Below, piece by piece: positions 34,403 through 41,193 of a stretch of DNA of 64,000 nucleotides. Both the position numbers and the translations under genes were made by a program. The stretch is from Chthoniobacterales bacterium. Lineage in GTDB: Bacteria > Verrucomicrobiota > Verrucomicrobiia > Chthoniobacterales > JACTMZ01. Every line of letters starts with the position of its first letter. The first letter of the stretch is position 1. The notes below the pieces were generated by a model. That model had not been told where the DNA came from. It ran no database searches and saw only the letters and a list, made by a program, of their open reading frames with translations. The stretch lies in contig JAGYIO010000005.1 in NCBI GenBank assembly GCA_018402585.1, positions 62,001 through 126,000 of the forward strand, read 5' to 3'.

Positions 34403-34457
34403 GGACGAGCGGCCTCTCCGAGCCGTAGGCTCTACGAGCCCGGAGCGCCGCTCGTCC
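34403..34457. repeat. Long cruciform with GGACGAGCGGC arms
   Basis: Outer arms ggacgagcggc and gccgctcgtcc with further inner pairing (tccgagc... gagcccgga). A shorter palindrome of the same family, GGACGAGCGG-CCCGCTCGTCC, lies at 40905-40925. Confidence 0.6.
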
Positions 34458-34576
34458 GCCACCTTCGCCGCCCCCGGCGTCACCCGTGCTGAGCGGCGCC
34501 CCTGACCTTGTGTCAGGGGACCGCCACAGGCCCGAAGAGCGCAACGCACTCTTTGTCTACCGCGCGCTCCTCCCGT

Positions 34577-34683
34577 AGCATTGGCATCCTGCCAATGACC
34601 TCTCCCCACAAGGGACACGGGCAGCCTGCCCGCCGTGCGCGGGTCCCGCCCGTCACCATCCAAGCCCATCGGCAGGATGCCGA
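34577..34683. repeat. Inverted pair of GGCATCCTGCC palindromes
   Basis: cattggcatcctgccaatg at 34577-34595 and catcggcaggatgccgatg at 34665-34683. Each is itself nearly palindromic and the two are in opposite orientation, about 70 bases apart. Confidence 0.65.
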
Positions 34684-34867
34684 TGCCACGCCCCACTAAT
34701 TTGGGTTGCGGGCGCCCCGCCCGTGTGGTCTGTCGGAAAACGGGTGAACCGAAGTCCGCCGCGGCGGACGTAAATCGCCCATAGGCAAACGCCCATTCCC
34801 CCTGGGCTTTGCCCGCCCCAGTTACTTCCCAGCACACGCCCGCCGCGCGCAGGTTCAGGGACTGCCC

Positions 34868-34940
34868 ATTCACACCCCCGCCCCATGGGCTAATTTGATG
34901 TTGATGAAAGCAGCCGCCCTCCTCGCCCTGCTCACCGCCT
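34868..34940 (+). repeat. Direct repeat carrying promoter and signal-peptide start, copy 1
   Basis: About 85 percent matched by eye to 35417-35490: the -35/-10 region, ATG and the codons for MKAAALLALL are shared. In this copy the -35 box reads TTCACA rather than TTGACA. Confidence 0.65.
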
Positions 34941-34978
34941 CGAAGATCCACGCCCGCGCAGCGACTTTACGCGCATGA
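34904..34978 (+). pseudogene. Truncated copy of the Cys-rich exported protein gene
   Basis: ATG then MKAAALLALL identical to the start of the gene at 35454, but the frame leaves homology after about 12 codons and stops at 34978. The stop overlaps the ATG of the hicB-like gene. It looks like a remnant left by duplication, with hicBA now lying between the two copies. Confidence 0.5.
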
Positions 34979-35202
34979 AATACCCGGTCGTCCTGATCAA
35001 AAGCGACGAAGACTACGCAGCCGGTTGCCCGGTGCTTTCTGGTTGCTGGACCCAGGGCGCCACCCGCACCGAGGCCATGGAGAACATCACCATCGCCATC
35101 CGCGAAGTGCTCGAAGTCAAAGCCGAACTCAAGGACGAGCAATGGCGCCGCGAAGGTGAAGTTGTCGAGTCCGCCCAGGTAGACGTTCCGGTCCAGGCCT
35201 AA
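34975..35202 (+). CDS. HicB-like antitoxin
   Basis: 75 residues: MKYPVVLIKSDEDYAAGCPVLSGCWTQGATRTEAMENITIAIREVLE is the partial-RNase-H fold of short HicB proteins (UPF0150), which bind HicA. No DNA-binding extension is present. The partner hicA directly downstream is broken, so this antitoxin is probably an orphan. Confidence 0.75.
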   Translation: MKYPVVLIKSDEDYAAGCPVLSGCWTQGATRTEAMENITIAIREVLEVKAELKDEQWRREGEVVESAQVDVPVQA

Positions 35203-35405
35203 AATCCCCGGCATTCGACACAAGGATGCCAACCGCGCCTTGGAGAAAACGGGTTGGCGGGTCGTGCGCGAGGGCAAACACACCATCCTGGGCAAAGGAA
35301 CGGAAGCTTTGCCCATCCCGGCAGAACCCTGTCAACGCCATGACAATGGGTGCCATCGCCAAAGCCGCCGGCCTCACGCCCGAAGAGTTCCGCCGTCTCA
35401 TTTGA
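35183..35405 (+). pseudogene. Broken hicA toxin gene
   Basis: The frame gives KIPGIRHKDANRALEKTGW RVVREGKHTILGKG, the dsRBD-like HicA core with its catalytic histidine, but there is no start codon after the hicB stop. After ALPIP the reading frame shifts: QNPVNAMTMGAIAKAAGL TPEEFRRLI continues in another frame. A missing pair of bases (or one extra) near 35322 explains it. The toxin cannot be made as a normal protein. Confidence 0.75.
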
Positions 35406-35416
35406 TCTAGCTCCTT

Positions 35417-35490
35417 ATTGACAACCCCCACCCCATGGACTAATCTGCTCGTAATGAAAGCAGCCGCCCTCCTCGCTCTGCTCGCCTCCT
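35417..35490 (+). repeat. Direct repeat carrying promoter and signal-peptide start, copy 2
   Basis: Second copy of the 34868-34940 segment, with the intact TTGACA box and the functional gene start. Confidence 0.65.
35418..35446 (+). promoter_or_regulatory. Near-consensus promoter, leaderless
   Basis: TTGACA at 35418-35423, exactly 17 bases, TAATCT at 35441-35446. The ATG is at 35454, where transcription would itself start, so the message should be leaderless. Confidence 0.7.
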
Positions 35491-35762
35491 TGGCCCTCGC
35501 GCCGCTCTCCACTGCCTTTGCCACGGTCAGCCCGGTGAATTGCGCCGCCCAGTGCTGTCAGACCGACCCGGACTGCTGCGAGACCGCGGCCTGTCCGTGT
35601 CCGCCCTTCGCCTGCCACCCGACCGGCGCCGCCTTGATCAACATTCCCGCGCTCGCTCCAATTTCCGTTTTCGAGCCCCGCTCCTTTGCCGCGGCCGACC
35701 TCGAGAACGACTCCTACCTGGTGCGGACCTCACGTCCGCCCGTTCCCCCGCCCCGAGCCTGA
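35454..35762 (+). CDS. Exported cysteine-rich protein
   Basis: 102 residues. Signal peptide MKAAALLALLASLALAPLSTAFA with an AFA cleavage site. The mature part opens with a cysteine cluster of pattern C-x3-CC-x5-CC-x4-C-x-C-x4-C (eight Cys in about 23 residues), then a Cys-free Pro/Leu-rich tail. Such clusters bind thiophilic metals or form disulfides. The next small gene encodes a similar cluster, so the two may act together in the periplasm. No family recognised. A longer frame starting at TTG 35418 would swallow the promoter and is rejected. Confidence 0.65.
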   Translation: MKAAALLALLASLALAPLSTAFATVSPVNCAAQCCQTDPDCCETAACPCPPFACHPTGAALINIPALAPISVFEPRSFAAADLENDSYLVRTSRPPVPPPRA

Positions 35763-35840
35763 AGGCTCACTCAGCGTCGGCTTCCGTCCTGGGCGGACGG
35801 AAGAAAACCTCGGAACTTAACCTTAATGGAGATTATCAAA

Positions 35841-35972
35841 ATGAAAAAATTCCTCTTCACAAGCTTGGCTGTCCTCGCCCTGTCCTTCACGGCCACGGCG
35901 CAAGAAGTCTGCACGTGCACCGACTGCGGCGGCCAATGCTGCCCCTGCGCCTGCGCGGCCGGCTGCTGCTAA
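35841..35972 (+). CDS. Tiny exported cysteine-rich peptide, metallothionein-like
   Basis: 43 residues, too short for usual gene calls. MKKFLFTSLAVLALSFTATAQ is a clear signal peptide with Sec-type ATAQ end. The mature 22-23 residues read EVCTCTDCGGQCCPCACAAGCC: nine cysteines as CxC, CC and CxCxC motifs, typical of thiolate metal-binding peptides. GGAG lies about 10 bases before the ATG. A GC hairpin (cttccgtcc/cggacggaag, about 35780-35802) precedes it and a strong terminator follows. Metal binding is inferred from composition; a disulfide-rich toxin-like peptide is an alternative. Confidence 0.65.
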   Translation: MKKFLFTSLAVLALSFTATAQEVCTCTDCGGQCCPCACAAGCC

Positions 35973-35997
35973 ACGGGACCGCCTGGTCAGAAATCAC

Positions 35998-36031
35998 ACG
36001 CGCCCCGGGAAACCGGGGCGCGTCTTTTTTT
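35998..36031 (+). terminator. Strong Rho-independent terminator with GAAA loop
   Basis: acgcgccccgg-GAAA-ccggggcgcgt followed by CTTTTTTT. An 11-base perfect stem with a stable tetraloop, 25 bases after the Cys-rich peptide. The right arm and T-run are duplicated at 37316 after the ATPase gene. Confidence 0.92.
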
Positions 36032-36072
36032 GGAGTGCGCCGGCTCGACGCCGCTTTTCCCCAGTCCACCCA
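36018..36072 (+). repeat. Direct repeat flanking the AAA ATPase, left copy
   Basis: gcgcgtctttttttggagtg then cgccggctcgacgccgcttttccc...tccaccca. It contains the TTTTGGAGTGCG dispersed-repeat core plus flanks. Matches the right copy at 37316-37364 with few differences. Confidence 0.75.
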
Positions 36073-36125
36073 TCGCCCCCAACCGCCGCAATGTGCCCGA
36101 GCAACCCCACCAACGAACGAAAGCA

Positions 36126-36157
36126 GACTTTACATTCTCCGAGGTAGATGTAAAGTC
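36126..36157. promoter_or_regulatory. Perfect 10-base inverted repeat before AAA ATPase
   Basis: gactttacat and atgtaaagtc separated by 12 bases, ending 9 bases before the ATG at 36166. Probably an operator for autoregulation or for an outside repressor; it could also form an RNA hairpin hiding the start. Confidence 0.7.
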
Positions 36158-36165
36158 GACCTTCA

Positions 36166-37308
36166 ATGATCGACCGTCCTCTCTGGAAACAGCGCCTGGC
36201 GGCCGCTTGGCGCAAAGTCCCTCTGGTCTGGCTGGCCGGCGTACGTCGCGTGGGGAAAACCGTCCTCGCCAAGGAACTCGGTGACGCGGAATTCCTCAAC
36301 TGCGACCTGCCGGCCGAAGCCGCACGTCTCGCCGACCCGGAAGCGTTCTTCCGTGCCGTGAGCAAACCCCTCGTGATCCTCGACGAGGTCCACCAATTAC
36401 CCGACCCCAGCCGCGTGCTGAAGATCGCCACCGATGCCTTCCCCGGATTGAAAATCCTGGCCACCGGATCCTCCACGCTGGCCGCGACCCGCAAATTCCG
36501 CGACACCCTGACCGGACGCAAACGCTCGGTTGTTCTCGAGCCCGTGCTGGTGGAAGAACTTCCCGCCTTCAGTATCCAAGACCTCAAGGTCCGCTTGCTG
36601 CACGGCGGTCTGCCCCCGGCCTTGTTGTCCGCCACACCCGACTGGGAATTCTACGCCGAATGGCTTGACTCCTACTTTGCGCGCGATGTGCAGGAGCTTT
36701 TCCGGGTCGAAAAAAGAAGCGCCTTCCTTTTGCTCGTGGAACTCATCCTGCGCCAGAGCGGCGGACTCGCCGAGATTACCTCCCTAGCCAAACACGCCGG
36801 CGTGAGCCGGCCCACGGTGATGAGCTGGCTCGAAGTGCTCCAAGCCACGCACGCGGTCCGTCTGCTCCGTCCGTTCTCAGGCGGCGGCCGGCGCGAGTTG
36901 CTGGCCCGTCCGAAAATCTACGGATTCGACACCGGTTTCATTTGCCACGCCCGCGGCTGGGACCGCTTGCGCCTCGAAGACTGCGGACAGCTCTGGGAGC
37001 ACCTAGTGCTGGACACACTGCTCTCCATCCCGTTGCCACGTCTGCATTTCTGGCGCGACGAATCCGGCCGCGAGATCGATTTCGTCATCCCGCAAACCCG
37101 CAGCCGCGTCGATGCGCTCGAAACCAAATGGAACGCCGAGGCCTTCGAAGCAAACAGCCTCGCCCGCTTCCGCGAGTCCTACCCTCACGGCCGCAACCTC
37201 GTCATCGCCCCCAACATCACCAAACCCTACACCCGTCGCATCAAAAATCTGGAAATCGAGTTCCTCCCCGTCGAACAACTCCGGCCAATCCTGACCAACC
37301 ACCCCTGA
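36166..37308 (+). CDS. AAA-family ATPase with DUF4143
   Basis: 380 residues. N-terminal AAA domain with Walker A AGVRRVGKTVLAK and Walker B LVILDEVHQLP. The middle holds an arginine-containing sensor block, then a winged-helix segment (LAKHAGVSRPTVMSWLEVL), and a C-terminal DUF4143 nuclease-like fold with ESGREIDFVI, the Asp-containing motif of PD-(D/E)XK-type domains, and ALETKW. Such genes are mobile, solitary and of uncertain role; links to defence or plasmid maintenance are suggested. Flanking direct repeats suggest it arrived as a unit. The start follows an operator-like repeat. Confidence 0.85.
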   Translation: MIDRPLWKQRLAAAWRKVPLVWLAGVRRVGKTVLAKELGDAEFLNCDLPAEAARLADPEAFFRAVSKPLVILDEVHQLPDPSRVLKIATDAFPGLKILATGSSTLAATRKFRDTLTGRKRSVVLEPVLVEELPAFSIQDLKVRLLHGGLPPALLSATPDWEFYAEWLDSYFARDVQELFRVEKRSAFLLLVELILRQSGGLAEITSLAKHAGVSRPTVMSWLEVLQATHAVRLLRPFSGGGRRELLARPKIYGFDTGFICHARGWDRLRLEDCGQLWEHLVLDTLLSIPLPRLHFWRDESGREIDFVIPQTRSRVDALETKWNAEAFEANSLARFRESYPHGRNLVIAPNITKPYTRRIKNLEIEFLPVEQLRPILTNHP

Positions 37309-37315
37309 GCACAGG

Positions 37316-37364
37316 CCGCGTCTTTTTTTGGAATGCGGCGGCTCGATGCCGCTTTTCAATCCAC
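37316..37364 (+). repeat. Direct repeat flanking the AAA ATPase, right copy
   Basis: ccgcgtctttttttggaatg then cggcggctcgatgccgctttt...tccacca, beginning 8 bases after the ATPase stop. Includes the T-run and right arm of the terminator found at the left copy, but not its left arm. Confidence 0.75.
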
Positions 37365-37506
37365 CACATTGCAGCATGACCGCGCTCCAAGCCTGCAATA
37401 AACTTTGGAAAGGCTACCAGCGGAGACGGCCGGAGGTAATTTATGGTTGATAGCCGGAGTCCGCTGCGGCGGATGCTTCGGCCGTCAGGCGGCGGTGTGT
37501 CCAATG

Positions 37507-37524
37507 TCAAGATCTGACCCCTCA
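37507..37524 (-). repeat. GGGGTCAGATCTTGA motif at the hsdS break
   Basis: Reads GTGAGGGGTCAGATCTTGA on the minus strand. The same motif is at 46153 on the plus strand. The stop of the hsdS fragment is the TGA formed at its edge, so the break in hsdS coincides with this motif. Confidence 0.6.
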
Positions 37525-37761
37525 CCCGCACACTACATTCCCCCAGCTCCGCACATGCAGCGACCCCGGCTCCAAATGCTCCATCGCCACAAACCGCTGC
37601 AACCCCGCCTCCTCTGGATCGCAGGTCTCAGCACAATTCTTCACCACGTCCCCAAGGCGCACCCGCTTCCACCCCGTGCGGTCGAAGAGCGGGAGGGAGG
37701 CCCAGGCCGGATTGGGAACCACGGATTTCACCGATGACACGGACGGGAGGGTGACAGTCAT
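37522..37761 (-). pseudogene. Truncated type I restriction specificity subunit (HsdS)
   Basis: 79 codons. RTGWKRVRLGDVVKNCAETCDP then LQRFVAMEHLEPGSLHVRSWGNVV is the start of the first target-recognition domain of HsdS; normal proteins are about 400 residues and continue with a DGTTF-type segment. Here it ends at once in CG and a stop, at a GGGGTCAGATC repeat. Its ATG overlaps the abiEii-like stop as ATGA, so it was translated with the toxin gene. No hsdR or hsdM is in the window. Confidence 0.75.
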
Positions 37762-38783
37762 GCGGTGGCATTAAAGGTTTTCTCGAACTCGGTCGCTGCG
37801 GTCATCATTTGCTCGAAGGTGGGTGTATCACCGAAGAACATCGGCCCGAGCATGTCCTGGTAGTCGCGGCGCCAGTTGGGCAGATGGTCTGCGGGCGGCG
37901 AGAGGCGGAAGGTGCCGGGCTTGTGGGTGGAGTAGTCCACCCATGAGTGCCGGAAGAAGATTTCCCGGTGCTCGGCGACACGCTGAAAGAGGGCGGTATT
38001 GGCCAGCGCTCGCTCGCCGACTCCGGCCTGGAGCAGGCACCAAAGGTCGTAATAATGCCGGGCCATGCGGAGCTTTCGCGGCTTATCGGCAGGACGAAAA
38101 GTCTCCTCGTGGAGCAGGCAGGCCTTTTCCCAAAAGGTGCGCTCGGCAGCGAGGACGCGGACGGGAAAGGCACCATCGGGATCGAAAGCGGGGAAGTGTT
38201 CGATGACGTAGGGAAGGATCGCCTTTTCATCGTGGGGCCAGTCATCAGAGCGTGCTCCGAGTTCGATCTTCACGACGGGGCGCACATAACCTGCACTGCC
38301 GGCGGGGAAGACCGTCGGATAATGAAACAGCAGGCACTGACCATCGGGCATGTCGGGATCGACCTCGATCTTCCAACCGGTGTCGCCGAGAGCGGCTTGG
38401 ATGCGCTCGGTGAGGCCAGGCATCAAACTGCCCTGCACCCACTCCAGGGAGGCCGCCATGAGTGCCTCCAAACGCAACCTGCGCTGTTTGTTGCTGGGAG
38501 CTTTGTCCGGGGCGACATCACCGCCCAAGCCGAGCACCTCCTTGTCCACGATGAGATCAATATCCTCGGAGAAGCGCTGGATGAGCTTCCAGGCCTTTGA
38601 GAGCGAGGTGCCGCCTTTGAAGGTGAGATGTTCGCCGATGCCGGGCAGGGTGAAGAGTTCGCGCAGGGTCCAGCAGACCCAGAGGTCTTTCTCGACGCTG
38701 ATGGCATCCAACCGGGTGACGCGGGAAACCTCCAGAAATGCCCCCAGGCGTTCTTGTGCCGTCCGTTGAAGAAACGCATTCAT
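37758..38783 (-). CDS. AbiEii/AbiGii-type nucleotidyltransferase toxin
   Basis: 341 residues from MNAFLQRTAQERLGAFLEV. ISVEKDLWVCWTLRELF, then LTFKGGTSLSKAWKLIQRFSEDIDLIVD is the DNA-polymerase-beta-like nucleotidyltransferase core (GG-S and D-x-D). ERTFWEKACLLHEE and RMARHYYDLWCLL are also standard. AbiEii transfers nucleotides to tRNA or another target and stops growth on phage infection. It begins one base after the partner antitoxin gene and overlaps the hsdS fragment, an arrangement seen where AbiE pairs sit inside type I restriction loci. Looks intact. Confidence 0.85.
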   Translation of the reverse strand: MNAFLQRTAQERLGAFLEVSRVTRLDAISVEKDLWVCWTLRELFTLPGIGEHLTFKGGTSLSKAWKLIQRFSEDIDLIVDKEVLGLGGDVAPDKAPSNKQRRLRLEALMAASLEWVQGSLMPGLTERIQAALGDTGWKIEVDPDMPDGQCLLFHYPTVFPAGSAGYVRPVVKIELGARSDDWPHDEKAILPYVIEHFPAFDPDGAFPVRVLAAERTFWEKACLLHEETFRPADKPRKLRMARHYYDLWCLLQAGVGERALANTALFQRVAEHREIFFRHSWVDYSTHKPGTFRLSPPADHLPNWRRDYQDMLGPMFFGDTPTFEQMMTAATEFEKTFNATA

Positions 38784-38784
38784 C

Positions 38785-39408
38785 TCAAGAAACGGGCTCT
38801 TCCGTTGCGACACGTCGGAAGATGTCGGCAATCCAAGCGGGAGCGCATGCCGCATCGGCGGTAAGACTGGCGCGGTCTGCTGGCGAGAGGTGACGGCGCA
38901 GCCTAGCAATCACATCATCATCCACGAATCGCTTGCCGATCCAGCGCAGGGCAAGGATCACCCGTGCGCTCGTCGGATTCTTCGTTGAAACGAAACGCGG
39001 CGAAACATGGCGCAGGACGGTCTCGGATTTCCCGTGCCGAATACGGCAGCTCCGACCAGTGGTAAGATACCAGGGTCGCATCGGCACCTGATCGCTCAAT
39101 CCAAGGGCATTGGCAGCATGGGCGCCCGTCGGAAAGATGTCGCCGTTGCTTTTCCGGCGCAGAAGATCCTGCCATCCGTCAAAGCTGGGGCCAATGCTGC
39201 CCATAATGGGGTCGTGACGGGGGATATGATACAGCCCGCGCCCGGCGCGGCGGAGGTGCCCGGACTGGCCGTTGCGTGAGAGCGCCTTGTCCACCGCCGC
39301 ACGCGGACCGAGATCAAGGAAATCCGCAGGCGTCCAGACGCGATCCTTCGGCCCGGACCGGATACGGTCGAGGATTGCGGCGTCGATGGAATTTGAGCGT
39401 TTCTTCAT
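38785..39408 (-). CDS. AbiEi-like antitoxin (DUF6088 type)
   Basis: 207 residues. The N-terminal winged-helix (AAILDRIRSGPKDRVWTPADFLDLGPRAAVDKALSRN) with RRAGRGLYHIPRHDP is the AbiEi/DUF6088 DNA-binding part; the C-terminal half (ANALGLSDQVPMRPWYLTTG) is the AbiEi-like domain. It is expected to bind and repress its own promoter and counter the toxin encoded one base downstream. The AT-rich upstream region (39420-39460) contains TTGTC/GACAA arms and probably the promoter. Confidence 0.8.
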   Translation of the reverse strand: MKKRSNSIDAAILDRIRSGPKDRVWTPADFLDLGPRAAVDKALSRNGQSGHLRRAGRGLYHIPRHDPIMGSIGPSFDGWQDLLRRKSNGDIFPTGAHAANALGLSDQVPMRPWYLTTGRSCRIRHGKSETVLRHVSPRFVSTKNPTSARVILALRWIGKRFVDDDVIARLRRHLSPADRASLTADAACAPAWIADIFRRVATEEPVS

Positions 39409-39696
39409 GGAAGACGGAGATTATTGTCAGAAGTATGTAATATATTTCGGACAAAAGCAACCCTCGATTTGCGAATCATCGTAGAAGAATGGTTTGGCGG
39501 CTTTGCCGGGCAGCTGTGGAGCTTTCGATCCATGCGGGGAGCACGTCCGGCAAGACGATGCTTTTCCGTCTCTTCCCAGCTCCATGATCAGAGCCCGCCA
39601 AGGATTTCTTCTTTCGAGACACCTTTGTGGTTGGCCACCAGTCTTATACCAACTCCGAAAGGGATGTGGACTTTACCTCTTAAGGTAGCAACTGTC
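39409..39696. other. Intergenic remnant region
   Basis: 288 bases with no intact gene between the AbiE locus and the IS110 gene. The AT-rich left edge holds the probable AbiE promoter. A short plus-strand frame around 39530 contains AGSTSGKTMLF, which fits the P-loop consensus but stops after a few residues; it may be a piece of a lost ATPase gene. The right edge should contain one end of the IS110 element. Confidence 0.4.
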
Positions 39697-40644
39697 TTAA
39701 CATTGGGATGGTTGAAGGGTGTGGATTTTGAGTTGGGAGTTGAGGTGGACGACGAGTTTGCGCATGAGTGCGGTGAGGGCGACTTTAGGTGCTTTGCCTT
39801 TGGAGAGCAGGTGCTGGTAGAAGTCACGCAGGACGGGATTGCAACGGCTGCCGACCAGAGCGGCCATGTAAAGGGCCTTGCGTGCGGTGGCTCGTCCGCC
39901 GCGGATCGAGCGTTTGCCGCGCAGGGTGCCGCTATCGCGGTTGAAGGGTGCCACGCCGGCCAAAGCCGGAGCGGCTTGGCGCGGAAGACTGCCGAGTTCA
40001 GGTAGATCGGCCAGGAGAGTGGCGGCAATCAGATTACCCACTCCTTGGGTGGCGACCAGCACCTGACGTTTGTGCCGCAAGACCGGATCCTCAGTGATGG
40101 TCTCTTCCATGAGTTTTTCGATCTGGGCGATGTTTGTGTCAAACCAGCGAAGGTGGTTTTTGATCATGCGCCGCATGGTGGGATCCTCCAGATAACTGAG
40201 GCGGTTGGACTCGGCCGCGCGCTGGGCTTTGAGATCCTCGCGCCGAGCCACCAACTCCGCCAAGCGAACCTGCTGGGCGCTGGGCTCAGGGGTGCATTTC
40301 GGCGTGAAGACTGAACCGTAATCAGCCAAGACCCGTGCATCGATGGCATCGGTCTTGGCCAAAAGGCCCTTGCTACGGGCAAAGGCTCGCACCCAAGTCG
40401 GGTTGAGCTGGCTGACGGGCACCTTGGCTTGCCAGCAGGCGCGCAACAGCGCGTTCTCACATCCTCCGGTCGACTCGCACACCACGTGGATCTCGGGGTG
40501 TTCGACGAGCAACCGTCGTAACCAAGCGACGATGGTTTTGGGGTTATTGTTGAGCCGGGTCGGCAGCTTTAAGCCGGAGCTGAAAAGCTCCAGGTGATCT
40601 TTGGCCACATCGACTCCGATGAATTTGACGCTTCTTTCCTTCAT
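39697..40644 (-). mobile_element. IS110-family recombinase (transposase) gene
   Basis: 315 residues, intact. KFIGVDVAKDHLELFSSG opens the RuvC-like DEDD domain; VVCESTGGCENALLRAC and KTDAIDARVLADYG supply further acidic residues. The C-terminal half holds the transposase_20 domain with VATQGVGNLIAATLLADLPELG and GVAPFNRDSGTLRGKRSIRGGR, ending with the conserved serine-containing segment. IS110 elements move as circles without terminal repeats and use a bridge RNA from a non-coding end to choose target and donor. The element ends cannot be fixed by eye. Confidence 0.92.
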
Positions 40645-40960
40645 GATTTACTCTTCCTTGTGTTACGAGCTGGCGGCGGACATTGACGCCCGTCGTCGCT
40701 CTGGCAACTGTTCGAGTTAGAAAACCAAAAGGCACCGGCGGCCAAACTACCTTCGGACTCCCCATCAAGGGGGGCGCGAGGGACGAAACGACCTGCCGGC
40801 GCCGACCCGCTGCTGCTGCGCAGCAGCAGCGGGTCTCTTCTGGCTCCCATCGGACACACTCGTGCCCGACAGGTGCAGAGATTAGCACAGGAGGAAGAAA
40901 CAAGGGACGAGCGGCCCGCTCGTCCGCTCTCTAAAAAACGGACACGCGGGCCGCGTGTCC
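40645..40960 (-). ncRNA. Candidate IS110 non-coding end with bridge RNA
   Basis: No gene in these 316 bases upstream of the recombinase start. IS110-group elements encode a structured bridge RNA in this position. The stretch contains a perfect 32-base palindrome (40804-40835), a GGACGAGCGG hairpin (40905-40925) and a GGACACGCGG hairpin (40940-40960). Whether the transcript exists, and whether the hairpins belong to the element or to host repeats, is not known. Confidence 0.4.
40804..40835. repeat. Perfect 32-base palindrome
   Basis: gacccgctgctgctgc joined without loop to its exact reverse complement. It lies 160 bases upstream of the IS110 recombinase start. Long perfect palindromes are unstable, so its presence suggests recent origin or selection. 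Confidence 0.85.
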
Positions 40961-41132
40961 CTACCCGACGATCGTCATTCGTGCGTCCAAGTCCTTTTGA
41001 GGATTGGTCTTAGCCGTAACCATGCAAAACATTCTGCCATTTCTGGCACTGCCGCAGAGGCGCGTCTGGGCGAGAGTTGACTAACTATTTGGTGAGCGAG
41101 TTGGCACGTGGCCAAGGGGGTACGGGCAGGCT
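40961..41132. other. Gene-free stretch
   Basis: No gene supported. It includes AGCCGTAACCATGCAAAA, which also resembles sequence at 24108, next to the other copy of the dispersed repeat, and an ACGGGCAGGCTGCCCGT palindrome at 41122-41138. Confidence 0.5.
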
Positions 41133-41193
41133 GCCCGTGCCCCCTGGACAGACCGAGCCAAGCCGCGCTTTTATTGCGTCTTCAACTGCCTGG
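41133..41193. repeat. Dispersed repeat with GTGCCCCCTGGACA core, copy 2
   Basis: Second copy of the repeat at 24201-24263. Here it is joined to the 3' end of a broken hicA gene, replacing that gene's natural end. Confidence 0.7.

Larger units (their letters stand above)
34323..34903. other. Gene-free stretch rich in palindromes
   Basis: No gene is supported in these 581 bases between mnhA and a truncated signal-peptide gene. They hold a long imperfect cruciform (34403-34457), two inverted copies of a GGCATCCTGCC palindrome (34577-34595 and 34665-34683), a GGACACGGGCAGCCTGCCCG hairpin, and a GAAGTCCGCCGCGGCGGAC palindrome near 34750. The mnhA promoter should lie at its left edge but no clear box is seen. 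Confidence 0.6.

Noticed and set aside
39494-39590. P-loop-like segment AGSTSGKTMLF in a short frame
   Set aside because: Matches the P-loop consensus but the frame stops after seven more residues and no Walker B or other domain is nearby; at most a remnant.
39424-40005. Plus-strand 193-codon frame over the IS110 end
   Set aside because: Most of it is antisense to the IS110 recombinase gene; the rest has no recognisable features.
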